Source: Magnetospirillum sp. 15-1
GTDB taxonomy: Bacteria; Pseudomonadota; Alphaproteobacteria; Rhodospirillales; Magnetospirillaceae
Direction: 5' to 3'
Assembly: GCF_900184795.1 (NCBI RefSeq)
Contig: NZ_FXXN01000020.1
Coordinates: 122,664-186,663 of the forward strand
DNA length: 64,000 nucleotides
Shown: positions 9,521 through 20,319 of the stretch, in pieces
Layout of the letters: every line of letters begins with the position of its first letter
How positions within the stretch are numbered: position 1 is the first letter of the stretch
Position numbers and translations under genes: made by a program
The notes under the pieces: model-generated
Seen by the model: the letters and a program-made list of their open reading frames with translations, nothing else
What the model was told of the DNA's origin: nothing
Databases searched by the model: none

Positions 9521-11356
9521 CTATACCCGCACCACGTCGGATTCGTCGTCGCGATATAACCGCTCCACCAACTCGGCGCGATGAACCAGAACGGCCCGCT
9601 GGTTGATGTAGCCCTTATCGGTGATTTCGTTGGCGTCGATGGAAGGCGGTACGTCCAGGAGCCATGCCCGACAAATTCTCATGGAACTGCCGGTGGCGGT
9701 GGCGGCCATCGCCTTCAGTCCTCGCTCAAGAACCGAGCGCACTTCATGCCGCCGGATCAGAACCGGCAGCGGGATATCTCCGGAAATATCGGGGCAAAGC
9801 GACAGACAGCCTGCGGGATTGGGAAATACCAGCATGCCGATTTCTTCGCGATCGTGGCCGGTGATCACCGCGTCGGCGATGACCGGCGCGCAAGCACTGA
9901 TGGCCGCCAAACGCAATGCTCCGACACTGACCCAGACGCCGGACATCAGCTTGAAGTCCTCGGCAATCCGACCATCGAACCGGATTCCGTTATGAGGATT
10001 GCGAGAATCGACGAACTGCACTGCGTCGCCGGTGATATACCAGCCGTCATCATCAAACGCCTTGGACGTCAGGTCGTCGCGCCCCCAGTAGCCGGGAGTG
10101 ATGTTGGGCCCTTTCACCCGGCATTCGAGCTTGCCGTTATTGGGAACCAACCTGATCTGATTTCCAGGACCGGGCAGGCCGATAATACCGGCGCGATCGA
10201 TATCGAAATGCACCAGGGTCAACATGGGCGATGTCTCGGTGGAGCCCAGGGCAGACATCAGCCGTACCGGCCGGCCCTGATGGGCCTGGGCAACGGCCTG
10301 TAGCCCATCCCACACCTTCTGGGGCAACGCAGCCCCGGCATAGAACATCAGGTCCAGGTCACGGAACAGACTGTTGCGAAGATCCTCGTCAGCCTCAAGG
10401 TAGGGCAGCAGCATGTCGAAGCCACGCGGAACGTTGAAGTAGAGGGTGGGGGAAACCGCCTTCAGATTGGCGACCGTCTTTTCCAGCGCCCCCGGCATCG
10501 GCCGTCCCTCGTCAATATGGAGGGTTCCGCCATGGGCCAGGACCATGTTGAATATCCAGTTGCCACCCATGGTGTGGCTCCAGGGCAGCCAATCCACCAC
10601 TACCGGCGGACGGTTCGCCAGAAACGGCCATAGCTGCGCCGTCGCCTGCTGGTTTGAACACAACATGCGCTGGGTGTTCTTTACCCCCTTCGGCGTGTCC
10701 GTCGATCCCGAGGTAAAAAGAATCTTGGCGATCGTATCGGGACCAACCCTGCGGTTGGTATCCGCCACCGCCCCGGTCGGCGTAACGGACATCATCTCGT
10801 TGAAAGGAGTGGAACCGGTTCGATGGTTTCTGCTGGTGACGAATCGGGCGCCACTCGCCTCCGCTAACGCCAAGGCTCGGCCGAAACGATCACCATCGGC
10901 GGCATAGACTAGGCCAGGCTTCAGAAGCGACAGGATATGCTTCACCTTGCCCAGATCCTGGGATGCCGATGAATACGCGACAGAAACGGGAGCAACCGGC
11001 ACTCCAACATGCATGCCGGCCAGTGCCAGAAGCGCGTGGTCGATACCGTTTTCCGAGAGTATCAGCAGCGGAACCGACGGCCCCAGGCCTTGGTCGATCA
11101 GGAACTGGGCGATCGCCTCCACCGCCCGCAAAGCGTCACGGTAGCCGAGCTTTCGCCAATCACCGTCTTCCCCTCGTTCGGCCAAAAAGGGGTGGGCCGG
11201 GGTCGTCTCCGCCCAGTGGCAAAGCATGTCGCCCAGGCATCGGGCGTAAGGCCCCAGTTGCTGTGGCGAACGCACGATTACCGAACCGTCCTGCCGTTCG
11301 ACCACATCGACCACGGCCGGAGCGAAAGTCAGCGGACTGAGTCGGGAGGCATTCAT
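9521..11356 (-). CDS. Acyl/aryl-CoA synthetase, feruloyl-CoA synthetase-like
   Basis: A 611-residue AMP-forming ligase that activates a carboxylic acid to its CoA thioester. The nucleotide-binding motif ILFTSGSTDTPKGVKNT is near residue 212, GSTETSP follows in the core, and GWYITGDAV precedes the hinge. The C-terminal part RIAEDFKLMSGVWVSVGALR is characteristic of the feruloyl-CoA synthetase branch. It is the second gene of the operon, after the thiolase and just before the dehydrogenases, and would perform the entry step. The branch name does not fix the substrate: a ferulate pathway needs a hydratase/aldolase, which I do not see, while racemase and dehydrogenases indicate side-chain oxidation of a larger acid. 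Confidence 0.85.
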   Translation of the reverse strand: MNASRLSPLTFAPAVVDVVERQDGSVIVRSPQQLGPYARCLGDMLCHWAETTPAHPFLAERGEDGDWRKLGYRDALRAVEAIAQFLIDQGLGPSVPLLILSENGIDHALLALAGMHVGVPVAPVSVAYSSASQDLGKVKHILSLLKPGLVYAADGDRFGRALALAEASGARFVTSRNHRTGSTPFNEMMSVTPTGAVADTNRRVGPDTIAKILFTSGSTDTPKGVKNTQRMLCSNQQATAQLWPFLANRPPVVVDWLPWSHTMGGNWIFNMVLAHGGTLHIDEGRPMPGALEKTVANLKAVSPTLYFNVPRGFDMLLPYLEADEDLRNSLFRDLDLMFYAGAALPQKVWDGLQAVAQAHQGRPVRLMSALGSTETSPMLTLVHFDIDRAGIIGLPGPGNQIRLVPNNGKLECRVKGPNITPGYWGRDDLTSKAFDDDGWYITGDAVQFVDSRNPHNGIRFDGRIAEDFKLMSGVWVSVGALRLAAISACAPVIADAVITGHDREEIGMLVFPNPAGCLSLCPDISGDIPLPVLIRRHEVRSVLERGLKAMAATATGSSMRICRAWLLDVPPSIDANEITDKGYINQRAVLVHRAELVERLYRDDESDVVRV

Positions 11357-11404
11357 CGTCAGTGCTCCACCCTTGGCGTGATACCCTTGTTGGCTCGCCC
11401 CGGA

Positions 11405-12607
11405 TCAGGCGTCGCCGACCTCGACCACCACTGCCATGGCTGTATCGCCCGCGGCGCAGCCGGTAAAAAGCCCCCTTCCGCCGCCCTTTTGTACCAGTTC
11501 CTCAATGAGCTCCATGATGGCCCGCAGTCCCATGGGGGCCTGGGGATGTCCATAAATCAGGGAACAGCCATTGTTGTTGAGGCGCTCGAGCTCGAATCCA
11601 GTGGCGGCGGCGAAATACAGGTCATTGACCGCGAACGGGTTGTGGGTTTTGACGGCATCGACGTCAGCCATGGACAGACCGGCCTGGTGCAGCGCCTCCC
11701 TGGCTGCGGGAACCGGCGCCTCGGGCATATAGGCCAATTCCACCCGCGACTGGCCGAAGCCGATCAGACGGATACCGACCCTGGCGTCCGTGGAAAGCTC
11801 GCGCGCCTTCTCCCGGTCGGTGACGATCATCGCGGCATTGGCGTCGGCGGGATGGGTCTGGCCACCGAAGGTTACTGTGCCGCCCTCGGCCACTGGACGT
11901 AGCCGGGCAAGCCCCTCGGCGGTGGAGCGCGTTAGCCCCTCATCGCTCTCGATGACCTTCACGCTCTTGGTGAACCGAGGGTCCGGCACCTCGAACGGCA
12001 GGGTCATGTAGCGCTTCTGGAAAGCATGGCCATTGGCGCAGGATGCTTCGTACTGCGCCTGCCGCATCAGCACCACCTCGTGCTGCTGCTCTGTTGTGAA
12101 ACCGTGCCGTTGCGCCACGTTTTCGGCAGTCGCCACCATGGCCTTACTGGTCAAGGGGTCGCCCCGGACGAAATTATCCATCACCCACTCCTCGGTCTCG
12201 CCGGTCCCACCGGGAGCGCTGGGATTGGGGTAATACACATGCGGCCCGTTGGATAGGCGGTCACAACACTGTACCAGCGTAACCTTCGAACGCCCCGCAT
12301 CGATATCGGACGCCGCCGTCAACAGTCCTCGGACAGAAGTGGCGCAGGCCTGACTGATAGTCGGCCCTCCCGCTCCGGTTGCTCCGATCAGCCCCGTCAG
12401 CCAGGGTAGGCCGTAGAAGCTCGCGTTCTGCGGCACGCTGATCCCCAGCACCCCCGCATCGATCACCGTCGGATCGATATTACGTCTCTTCAGTTCTCTG
12501 GAAGTGACATAAGCCGCGAATTTCATGGAATGCAGGCCGGCAAAGCTTCCCTGCCACTTGGCGAACGGAGTGCTCCAGTAGCAGCCATACGGCACCCATG
12601 CAGTCAT
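11405..12607 (-). CDS. Thiolase-family protein (acyl-CoA acyltransferase)
   Basis: A 400-residue thiolase that would cleave 3-ketoacyl-CoA. The nucleophilic Cys lies in SQACATSVRGL near residue 88, the His in SLIYGHPQAPMGLR and the second Cys in FTGCAAGDTAMA near the C-terminus, so the catalytic set is complete. The NEHGG-type segment is degenerate (NNNGCS), as in SCP2-thiolase-like and other divergent members. It is the first gene of the five-gene operon running to 5493, with an ACCGNNCGGT site 64 bp upstream of its start. Together with the bifunctional enzyme at 14758, which carries a matching site, the enzymes make a complete beta-oxidation turn. Confidence 0.87.
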   Translation of the reverse strand: MTAWVPYGCYWSTPFAKWQGSFAGLHSMKFAAYVTSRELKRRNIDPTVIDAGVLGISVPQNASFYGLPWLTGLIGATGAGGPTISQACATSVRGLLTAASDIDAGRSKVTLVQCCDRLSNGPHVYYPNPSAPGGTGETEEWVMDNFVRGDPLTSKAMVATAENVAQRHGFTTEQQHEVVLMRQAQYEASCANGHAFQKRYMTLPFEVPDPRFTKSVKVIESDEGLTRSTAEGLARLRPVAEGGTVTFGGQTHPADANAAMIVTDREKARELSTDARVGIRLIGFGQSRVELAYMPEAPVPAAREALHQAGLSMADVDAVKTHNPFAVNDLYFAAATGFELERLNNNGCSLIYGHPQAPMGLRAIMELIEELVQKGGGRGLFTGCAAGDTAMAVVVEVGDA

Positions 12608-12670
12608 CGCAGTTCCCTTTCAATCGATCAGCACAGTAGAGCATACCGCCAGTCCCTCAGAGCCAAGGTA

Positions 12671-12680
12671 ACCGACCGGT
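12671..12680. promoter_or_regulatory. ACCGNNCGGT operator-like site, copy 2
   Basis: ACCGACCGGT, within GTAACCGACCGGTCATTCT, lies 64 bp upstream of the thiolase start, the first gene of the catabolic operon. It shares TAACCG, CGGTCAT and an AT-rich right flank with the sites at 5465 and 14666. Confidence 0.65.
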
Positions 12681-12762
12681 CATTCTGATAATCAAAGGCT
12701 ATGCGACCCCACTCGGCCTGTCAAGGCGACGTTAAGCAGGTTCAATCACCACCGCCCGCTCC

Positions 12763-13311
12763 TCAGTCCTGCCTCGGTACGAAGAACTCGGGGAGGATCT
12801 CCTTGACCAGATCCCCATCCGCCTGCCAGGCACGGCAGCCGTCCAGGAAATGGGGAGGCTCACCCTTTTGACGTAAGCGTTCGAACGGATCGATACCATC
12901 AACTTCGGGAGATATGGCAATCGCCTGATAGGCCACGGTCGCTACAGAAAACAGCAACTCCACCTGATGGGTACAACTCTCGCTCCGCCCAATTTTCTTT
13001 GAGACCTGCTGCTTCCAACCAGGAGATATCCGCTCCCCGACCAGACAACCGAACAGGTCGTTATCGCCCGCGCATGCGGCGAACGGCCCGGCATCCATGA
13101 TCGTCGTCACGCTTCGAATTACCAACGTACTGTCGAACACCACCGACAATCTCATGACATGAATGGCGCGTCCGGTCGTGATCGTGGTGTCGACCAACTT
13201 TCCTTCGATCTCGAACAAGCCGTCATCCCGGAGAAACGAGGCGTACTCGATATGACGGGTCTGAATCGGCCGACGACGGGTATCGCCGTCACTGACACTA
13301 TCTCGGTTCAA
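12763..13311 (-). CDS. DUF2889 family protein
   Basis: A 182-residue soluble protein with no signal peptide or membrane segment. The N-terminal RRPIQTRHIEYASFLRDDGL and the later DGCRAW near the C-terminus fit the DUF2889 family, which has no established function to my knowledge. It lies upstream of the thiolase operon on the same strand, separated by 155 bp that contain an ACCGNNCGGT site, so it may be a separate transcript. Its position between the operon and the hydratase/dehydrogenase gene suggests a link with CoA-ester catabolism, but that is context only. Assignment to the family is from recalled sequence features. Confidence 0.7.
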   Translation of the reverse strand: MNRDSVSDGDTRRRPIQTRHIEYASFLRDDGLFEIEGKLVDTTITTGRAIHVMRLSVVFDSTLVIRSVTTIMDAGPFAACAGDNDLFGCLVGERISPGWKQQVSKKIGRSESCTHQVELLFSVATVAYQAIAISPEVDGIDPFERLRQKGEPPHFLDGCRAWQADGDLVKEILPEFFVPRQD

Positions 13312-13583
13312 TGGTCGCTCCCGCGCTGAGGAAGGCCCACCATATCAGGTGAACAATCAGTCAAATATATTGGGCATTGGAGATGGCTGTCCACATCCCC
13401 CCACACATACCCTGCGCTTTATCAGGTAAATTGCACCGCCACCACCGACCAGCCACCGAAAAATTGGATGACTTACAGGTCACCATACGTCTGGCCTTGG
13501 GATTTCCCCGATGATAGGCTGGTGAAAGACTAAAAATTCGACATTCACCAGCCGGACGGCTCGAAGGCAAGGACCAGGGCGAT
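13312..13583. other. Intergenic region between divergent DUF2889 and cbiX genes
   Basis: This 272-bp stretch holds the divergent promoters. I looked for a cobalamin riboswitch upstream of cbiX and saw no recognisable B12-box. No repeats or terminators stand out. Confidence 0.5.
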
Positions 13584-14555
13584 ATGAGCGAGAAGATCGG
13601 TGTGATGTTGTGCGGCCATGGCAGTCGCGACGTGGACGCCATCCGGGAATTCCAGGCGCTGGCCGGCCATCTGGCCCAAAGGCTGCCCCAGTACGAGGTG
13701 GATTCGGGCTTCCTGGAATTCGCCACCCCCATCATCCGCACCGGCCTGGGCGCCCTGAAGGCCAAAGGCGTGTCGCGCATCTTGGCGGTGCCGGGCATGC
13801 TGTTCGCGGCAGGCCACGTCAAGAACGACCTGCCGTGGGAGATCAACTCCTTCGCCGCCGAGAACCCGGACCTGCCCATCACCTTCGGGCGCGAGCTGGC
13901 CATCGACACCAAGCTTCTGGCCGCGGCAAAGGCCCGCATCGAGGAGGCCGAAGCCCTGGGCGCTTCCAGCGTCGAGCGCAAGGACACCTTGCTGCTGGCG
14001 GTGGGGCGCGGCACCAACGATCCCGACGCCAATTCCAACATCGCCAAGGTGGCGCGCATGCTGTGGGAAGGCATGGACTTCGGCTGGGCCGAGATCGCCT
14101 TTTCCGGCGTCGCCTATCCCCTGGTCGACCAGGCCCTGGAGCGGGTGACCAAGCTGGGCTACAAGCGGGTCATCGTCTTCCCGTACTTCCTGTTCACCGG
14201 CATCCTGGTCAAGCGCATCTACGAGTGGACCGATCAGGCGGCGAGCGCCCATCCCGCCATCGAGTTCCTCAAGGCCCCCTACCTCAACGACCACCCCCTG
14301 GTGGTCGATAGCTTCGTGGAAAGGGTGGGCGAGATCCTCGACGGCTCGCCGGCCATGAACTGCAGCCTGTGCAAGTACCGCGAACAGGTGGTGGGCTACG
14401 AGGCCTCGGTGGGCGCCGTCCAGGCCGGCCATCACCACCATGTGCGCGGCATCGGCACCGACGCCGATCACGGGCATGACCACGCCCCCCATAGCCATAC
14501 CCATAGCCATGGACATGGACATGGACATGGGCATCACCATCATCACCACAACTGA
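13584..14555 (+). CDS. cbiX: Sirohydrochlorin cobaltochelatase CbiX with His-rich metal-binding tail
   Basis: A 323-residue long-form CbiX that inserts Co2+ into sirohydrochlorin in the early-cobalt cobalamin pathway. The chelatase N-terminus IGVMLCGHGSRD carries the metal-binding His, and a second CbiX-like half follows. Near residue 262, MNCSLCKYRE matches the MXCXXC motif linked to an Fe-S cluster in Bacillus megaterium CbiX. The last 45 residues are extremely His-rich (alternating HG, HSH and a terminal run of six His), a probable cobalt or nickel store. It is a stand-alone gene among catabolic genes. A second, shorter CbiX-like protein at 53568 probably serves siroheme instead. Confidence 0.88.
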   Translation: MSEKIGVMLCGHGSRDVDAIREFQALAGHLAQRLPQYEVDSGFLEFATPIIRTGLGALKAKGVSRILAVPGMLFAAGHVKNDLPWEINSFAAENPDLPITFGRELAIDTKLLAAAKARIEEAEALGASSVERKDTLLLAVGRGTNDPDANSNIAKVARMLWEGMDFGWAEIAFSGVAYPLVDQALERVTKLGYKRVIVFPYFLFTGILVKRIYEWTDQAASAHPAIEFLKAPYLNDHPLVVDSFVERVGEILDGSPAMNCSLCKYREQVVGYEASVGAVQAGHHHHVRGIGTDADHGHDHAPHSHTHSHGHGHGHGHHHHHHN

Positions 14556-14665
14556 GACCGGGCCTCGATTAGCAGGGTCATCGGGCCTTGGCTAGGCTCA
14601 GGGGAACACAACGCGGATGCCTTGACTCGGCTCCGTGGAGTGCGTATCGTCCGAGACACATATTA

Positions 14666-14675
14666 ACCGGACGGT
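14666..14675. promoter_or_regulatory. ACCGNNCGGT operator-like site, copy 3
   Basis: ACCGGACGGT lies 83 bp upstream of the hydratase/dehydrogenase start, flanked by TTA on the left and CATCTTAATATC on the right. Fifteen bases are identical to the minus strand of the site at 5465. Confidence 0.65.
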
Positions 14676-14757
14676 CATCTTAATATCTCCACCTCCATTA
14701 AGCTATTGAAGGCGAGCTATTAGACCGCATTGGAAATCAGGCTAAGGAACCAAACGC

Positions 14758-16869
<2,112 letters not shown>

Positions 16870-17074
16870 AACGGATATCCTCCCGATCCCGGACAGCCGA
16901 TATGGAGGCCTGCCGTTCCCGCCGGCAGGCCTCCCCTCCGGGCAAGCAGCCAAACTGCCGCAAAGACGGCAGCCATCAACGTCAAGAAGCCCATCAACTA
17001 GCATCACGCACTATTACCCTAGATATTAATTTGAATTTACTGATTTATTATCCAATCCAACAGATAGGATATAT

Positions 17075-17521
17075 ATGAATATTACTGATCTTATCGGATA
17101 TCATCTCCGCCGCGCAGAGGCAGTCACTAAGAGTGACTACGCCAAGGTAACTTTTGATCTTAACATATCTCCAGCACAGTTCTCTGCCCTTGTCGTTATC
17201 GCCAAGAACCCAGGATTGATGCAATCGGATCTGGCTGACGCTCTCGGAATAGATCGCTCGGCCGTTGTCCATCTCATAGATGCACTTGAGGCCCAGCACC
17301 TTGTTATCCGTGAGAAAATTAAAACAAACCGCCGCAAGTATCTTCTTTATATAACCGACGAAGGCATAAAAATCCGCAATGATATAAAAAGACGGCTCGA
17401 TGACTCCAATGAGATAAGACTCAAGAACCTAACACTCGATGAACGAGAGCAACTTATGCATCTTCTTAAAATGATCTACTCAAACAGCAACTCAACAGAT
17501 CCAAAACAACACCGATCATAG
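17075..17521 (+). CDS. MarR-family transcriptional regulator, AT-rich
   Basis: A 148-residue winged-helix regulator. The segment LMQSDLADALGIDRSAVVHL (about residues 48-67) is the recognition region, and KTNRRKYLLYITDEG is the wing. The start at 17075 follows AGGATAT. The gene is clearly more AT-rich than the catabolic genes to its left and than core genes, a sign of separate acquisition. It lies 205 bp downstream of the hydratase/dehydrogenase gene. MarR proteins of the CouR/FerR kind respond to aromatic acyl-CoAs, so a role in this cluster is possible, but no operator for it could be identified. Confidence 0.85.
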   Translation: MNITDLIGYHLRRAEAVTKSDYAKVTFDLNISPAQFSALVVIAKNPGLMQSDLADALGIDRSAVVHLIDALEAQHLVIREKIKTNRRKYLLYITDEGIKIRNDIKRRLDDSNEIRLKNLTLDEREQLMHLLKMIYSNSNSTDPKQHRS

Positions 17522-17818
17522 TCTTAAAAATTTATGCCGGTCGTTAAGTGTATTTTCCACCTCATAGCAGAACCAACATCGTAAATTTGGAAGCTAATAT
17601 GACGAAACAGTTCCATGCCCCAACGTTCTCGACGCGACGTGACCATAGCGGTAATCAAAAATATATAGAACGATAATCGGTTGATAGTGTCCGTTGTTAT
17701 GGGCGGGAAGCAGCAATTGTAGCATCGACCCCACATTAATACGCACACCAACAACCAAACCGCTCGATACCAGCAACGATATTGCCTCGCGCGCCAACGC
17801 GCATAAAGGATCATATTG
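17522..17818. other. AT-rich intergenic region without a recognised gene
   Basis: This 297-bp stretch separates the MarR and TetR genes. A minus-strand frame of about 67 codons (17594-17797) is open, but it has no recognisable family, and its 5' end lies against the TetR start. It may be a degraded gene fragment carried with the AT-rich segment. Confidence 0.4.
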
Positions 17819-18433
17819 ATGCCAAGAACAAAATCACAAGACTACACGTCAATAAGAGCCACAATCCTAAAAAATGCCGCAGACCTATTCACTACAAATG
17901 GCTATCACGGAACATCGATAACAAAAATATCAGAGGCAAGTAATATATCAAAATCAGGAATATACCATTATTTCACATCAAAGGACGAAATACTTAATGA
18001 ACTACTATCTCAACATATAGACAAAATATTTGATGCGGTAGTTTTGGCTCTTAAATCATCACAATCTCCAATTAAACAACTACAAACGCTTACCGCCATA
18101 CTTATCGAAATGCATGAAAATACAAAAAATAACCCTGCCGTTCTTATTGGGGAGGCGCGACACCTTAATGAGAACGATCAGGATCGTATCGCAGGGCTAG
18201 AAAGACAAATCATAAAAATTGTTGATGGGGTAATGGCAAACATAATGATAAACACAAAAGATCTTCAAGATAAACCACAATATGCAACAATATTATATTT
18301 TAATATGATTAATTTTATACACATACATAAGTACAACCGCGAATCTATAGATGTAAATTACTCTAAGATTTCTGAGCTTGCCTATAATATATTTCTACAC
18401 GGAATTCTTCACGATGACGCCTTATGTAAATGA
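17819..18433 (+). CDS. TetR/AcrR-family transcriptional regulator, AT-rich
   Basis: A 204-residue regulator with an N-terminal helix-turn-helix (GTSITKISEASNISKSGIYH, about residues 32-51, then YFTSKDEIL) and a helical ligand domain. The start at 17819 follows AAGGATC. Codon use is very AT-rich (long runs of A/T-ending codons), unlike every gene to the right of the tRNA, indicating horizontal origin. It sits between the MarR gene and the integrase. It is an alternative to the TetR at 2985 as the protein that reads the ACCGNNCGGT sites. Confidence 0.85.
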   Translation: MPRTKSQDYTSIRATILKNAADLFTTNGYHGTSITKISEASNISKSGIYHYFTSKDEILNELLSQHIDKIFDAVVLALKSSQSPIKQLQTLTAILIEMHENTKNNPAVLIGEARHLNENDQDRIAGLERQIIKIVDGVMANIMINTKDLQDKPQYATILYFNMINFIHIHKYNRESIDVNYSKISELAYNIFLHGILHDDALCK

Positions 18434-18537
18434 ACAACATTTTCACGTAGATGGCGATCACCTGATAACGCCATTTTGATAGATGGTCAGATGCCGTGAT
18501 GTTCCCTACATTCAAAATATTATACACTTGATTACAG

Positions 18538-19767
18538 TTACACCTTCGACAAAGGCTTAGATCTACGTTCTATCGTTTTCCCATTTTGCGCCATCAACTT
18601 ATCGAGATAATCAGCCCACCATTGCATCATATCGACGCGCTGCGACCAGTGCTCGCCACGCGCGTAGGCACGCCGGACATCGTTGTTCTCGACGTGAGCA
18701 AGCTGCCGCTCTATAGCGTCGGGGTGCCACTTCCCACATTCATTCAACAGACTGGATGCCGTAGCTCGGAAACCATGCGCCGTGGCTTCATCCTTGCCAT
18801 AGCCGAGCCGGCGCAAGGCGGCATTGAGGGTGTTGTCGGAGATAGGGCGCTTGGCGGTACGAATACCAGGAAACAGAAGGGCGCCCCGCCCGGTGATAGC
18901 GTGCAAGCCGCGCAGAACCTCCACGGCCTGTTTGGACAATGGGACCTGATGCGGCCGCCGCATCTTCATGCGGCCGCTAGGGATAGTCCAGATCGCCTTG
19001 TCGAAATCGAACTCGGACCACTCGGCCGCCCGCAGTTCTCCGGGGCGCGGGAACAGAAGCGCCATCAGTTGCAACGCCGACCGGGTGCTCGGCTGCCCAT
19101 CGAACGCGTCGATCGCCCGCAGTAGTGCCCCGAACGCCTTCGGCTCGGTTATGGCGGCGCGCGGCGTGACGGTCGGCCTGGTCAAAGCGCCCTGAAGGGC
19201 GTAGGTGGGATCGTTCTGCGCTCGGGCCGTGGCGACGGCGTAACGGAAAACGCTGCCGATGGTGGAACGCAGGCGGCGGGCGGACTCATACCGCCCCCGC
19301 ACCTCCACCTCCCTCAGCACCCGGAGGACGGCGGGCGCATCTATCTCCCTGATCGAACGGGTTCCCAACGTCGGGTAGGCAAAGGAGAGCAGCCACTCGA
19401 TCTTGGTGATCGTCGCCTCGGCGCGCCCTTCCCGCTTCAACTTGGCGGTATACTCCTCGGCGATGGCGCGAAAGCTGTCGCCGAAACCATATTGCAGCAC
19501 CTTCCGCTGCTTCCTGTCCTCAGAAGGATCAATGCCGGCTGCCAGGAGCTTCCGGGCGGCGTCCCGCGCTTCCCTGGCCGCCGCCAGCGAAACCGCAGGG
19601 TAGGTCCCAAGGGCCAAAAGCTTCTGCTTACCGCCGAACCGGTACGCCAGCCGCCACAGGCGCGCACCGGTTGGCGGCACCCAGAGCTGAAGTCCGTCAC
19701 CATCGGAAAGCTTCTGCAATTTAAGGTCGGGCCGGGCATTCCGGCACTTCATGTCGCTCAACGCCAT
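18538..19767 (-). CDS. Tyrosine-type site-specific integrase (island integrase)
   Basis: A 409-residue integrase. The N-terminus MALSDMKCRNARPDLKLQKL is the DUF4102-type arm-binding domain typical of integrases targeting tRNA genes, then a SAM-like core-binding domain (about residues 105-190) and a C-terminal catalytic domain. Catalytic residues are visible: Arg in PRPGELRAAEW, HxxR in HGFRATASS and the Tyr in RRAYARG. The start at 19767 is set by AGGAGGA at 19775-19781; the frame is open further upstream through the repeats. Its gene lies 210 bp from the 3' end of tRNA-Phe, the expected target. It appears intact. Confidence 0.92.
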   Translation of the reverse strand: MALSDMKCRNARPDLKLQKLSDGDGLQLWVPPTGARLWRLAYRFGGKQKLLALGTYPAVSLAAAREARDAARKLLAAGIDPSEDRKQRKVLQYGFGDSFRAIAEEYTAKLKREGRAEATITKIEWLLSFAYPTLGTRSIREIDAPAVLRVLREVEVRGRYESARRLRSTIGSVFRYAVATARAQNDPTYALQGALTRPTVTPRAAITEPKAFGALLRAIDAFDGQPSTRSALQLMALLFPRPGELRAAEWSEFDFDKAIWTIPSGRMKMRRPHQVPLSKQAVEVLRGLHAITGRGALLFPGIRTAKRPISDNTLNAALRRLGYGKDEATAHGFRATASSLLNECGKWHPDAIERQLAHVENNDVRRAYARGEHWSQRVDMMQWWADYLDKLMAQNGKTIERRSKPLSKV

Positions 19768-19778
19768 GATCCGGTCCT

Positions 19779-19832
19779 CCTGTTGGTACAGGATACCAAC
19801 AGGCCCTGCGGATACCAACAGGAATACCAACC
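19779..19832. repeat. Short repeats upstream of the integrase, possible arm-type or operator sites
   Basis: GGATACCAACAGG occurs at 19791-19803 and 19810-19822, with a near copy (GGAATACCAACC) at 19821-19832 and an inverted copy (CCTGTTGGTA) at about 19779-19788. They lie between the integrase start and the tRNA gene. Such clusters bind integrase or excisionase arms, or regulate the gene. Confidence 0.6.
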
Positions 19833-19922
19833 AACGGTTTTGGCAGATCAAATGCGTCGAGGTTTTCCTGACCACCCCGAACTACGACGACATCCCGAAA
19901 AAACAAGCCTTTAAAACACGTT

Positions 19923-19951
19923 AGCCGTCCCTGAGCGTATCAGGAACGGCT
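19923..19951 (-). terminator. Hairpin downstream of tRNA-Phe
   Basis: A 12-bp stem with one mismatch (19923-19934 with 19940-19951) and a 5-nt loop lies 27 bp past the tRNA 3' end. On the minus strand it is followed by AACGTGTTTT. It probably ends the tRNA transcript. Confidence 0.5.
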
Positions 19952-19977
19952 TAACGGACCCTTTCGGGTGAAAGGAA

Positions 19978-20053
19978 TGGTGCCCAGGGCCGGAATCGAA
20001 CCAGCGACACTGCGATTTTCAGTCGCATGCTCTACCAACTGAGCTACCTGGGC
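19978..20053 (-). tRNA. tRNA-Phe (GAA)
   Basis: A 76-nt cloverleaf reads from 20053 down to 19978. The acceptor stem GCCCAGG pairs with CCTGGGC, the D-arm is GCTCAGTTGGTAGAGC, the anticodon loop CTGAAAA carries GAA, the T-loop is TTCGATT, and CCA is encoded. The conserved hisG-to-yacG block lies upstream and the integrase lies downstream, so its 3' end is the likely attachment site. Confidence 0.97.
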
Positions 20054-20133
20054 CTCGCACGCCTCGCGGCGAAGAGGAGGCGCTTATAGGCGACTTTCGC
20101 CGCCTCGGTCAAGCCCCCCTGAGGCAAAAAAGT

Positions 20134-20319
20134 TCAATCATCCTCGGGAAGGCCTTCGGGGTCTTCCACCGCCGGTGCCCGGTAGGATTCGTTCAGCCAG
20201 CGGTGCAGGTCCACGTCGGCGCAGCGGGCCGAACAGAACGGCTTGTATTTGGGGAGTGCGGGCTTGCCGCAGATGGAGCAGGCCAGGGTCTTTTCGCCAT
20301 TCGTCGCATCGGTGGTCAT
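20134..20319 (-). CDS. yacG: YacG, zinc-binding DNA gyrase inhibitor
   Basis: A 61-residue protein with one zinc site formed by CSICGKP and FCSARCADVDL, the YacG signature. YacG binds GyrB and inhibits gyrase in Escherichia coli. The C-terminus is acidic, as usual. The start at 20319 overlaps the stop of the RNase gene by four bases (ATGA), indicating translational coupling. It is the last protein gene before tRNA-Phe in the block. Confidence 0.93.
   Translation of the reverse strand: MTTDATNGEKTLACSICGKPALPKYKPFCSARCADVDLHRWLNESYRAPAVEDPEGLPEDD

Noticed and set aside
13312-13583. Possible cobalamin riboswitch before cbiX
   Set aside because: No B12-box-like segment or expected flanking stems could be recognised.
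13545-14549. Long minus-strand frame opposite cbiX, rich in Met, Gly and His
   Set aside because: It is the antisense of the His-tailed cbiX; the Met-rich start is the complement of the His codon run, and no family features are present.
17594-17797. 67-codon minus-strand frame in the AT-rich region
   Set aside because: No family match, and codon use gives no support; it may be a remnant but cannot be called a gene.
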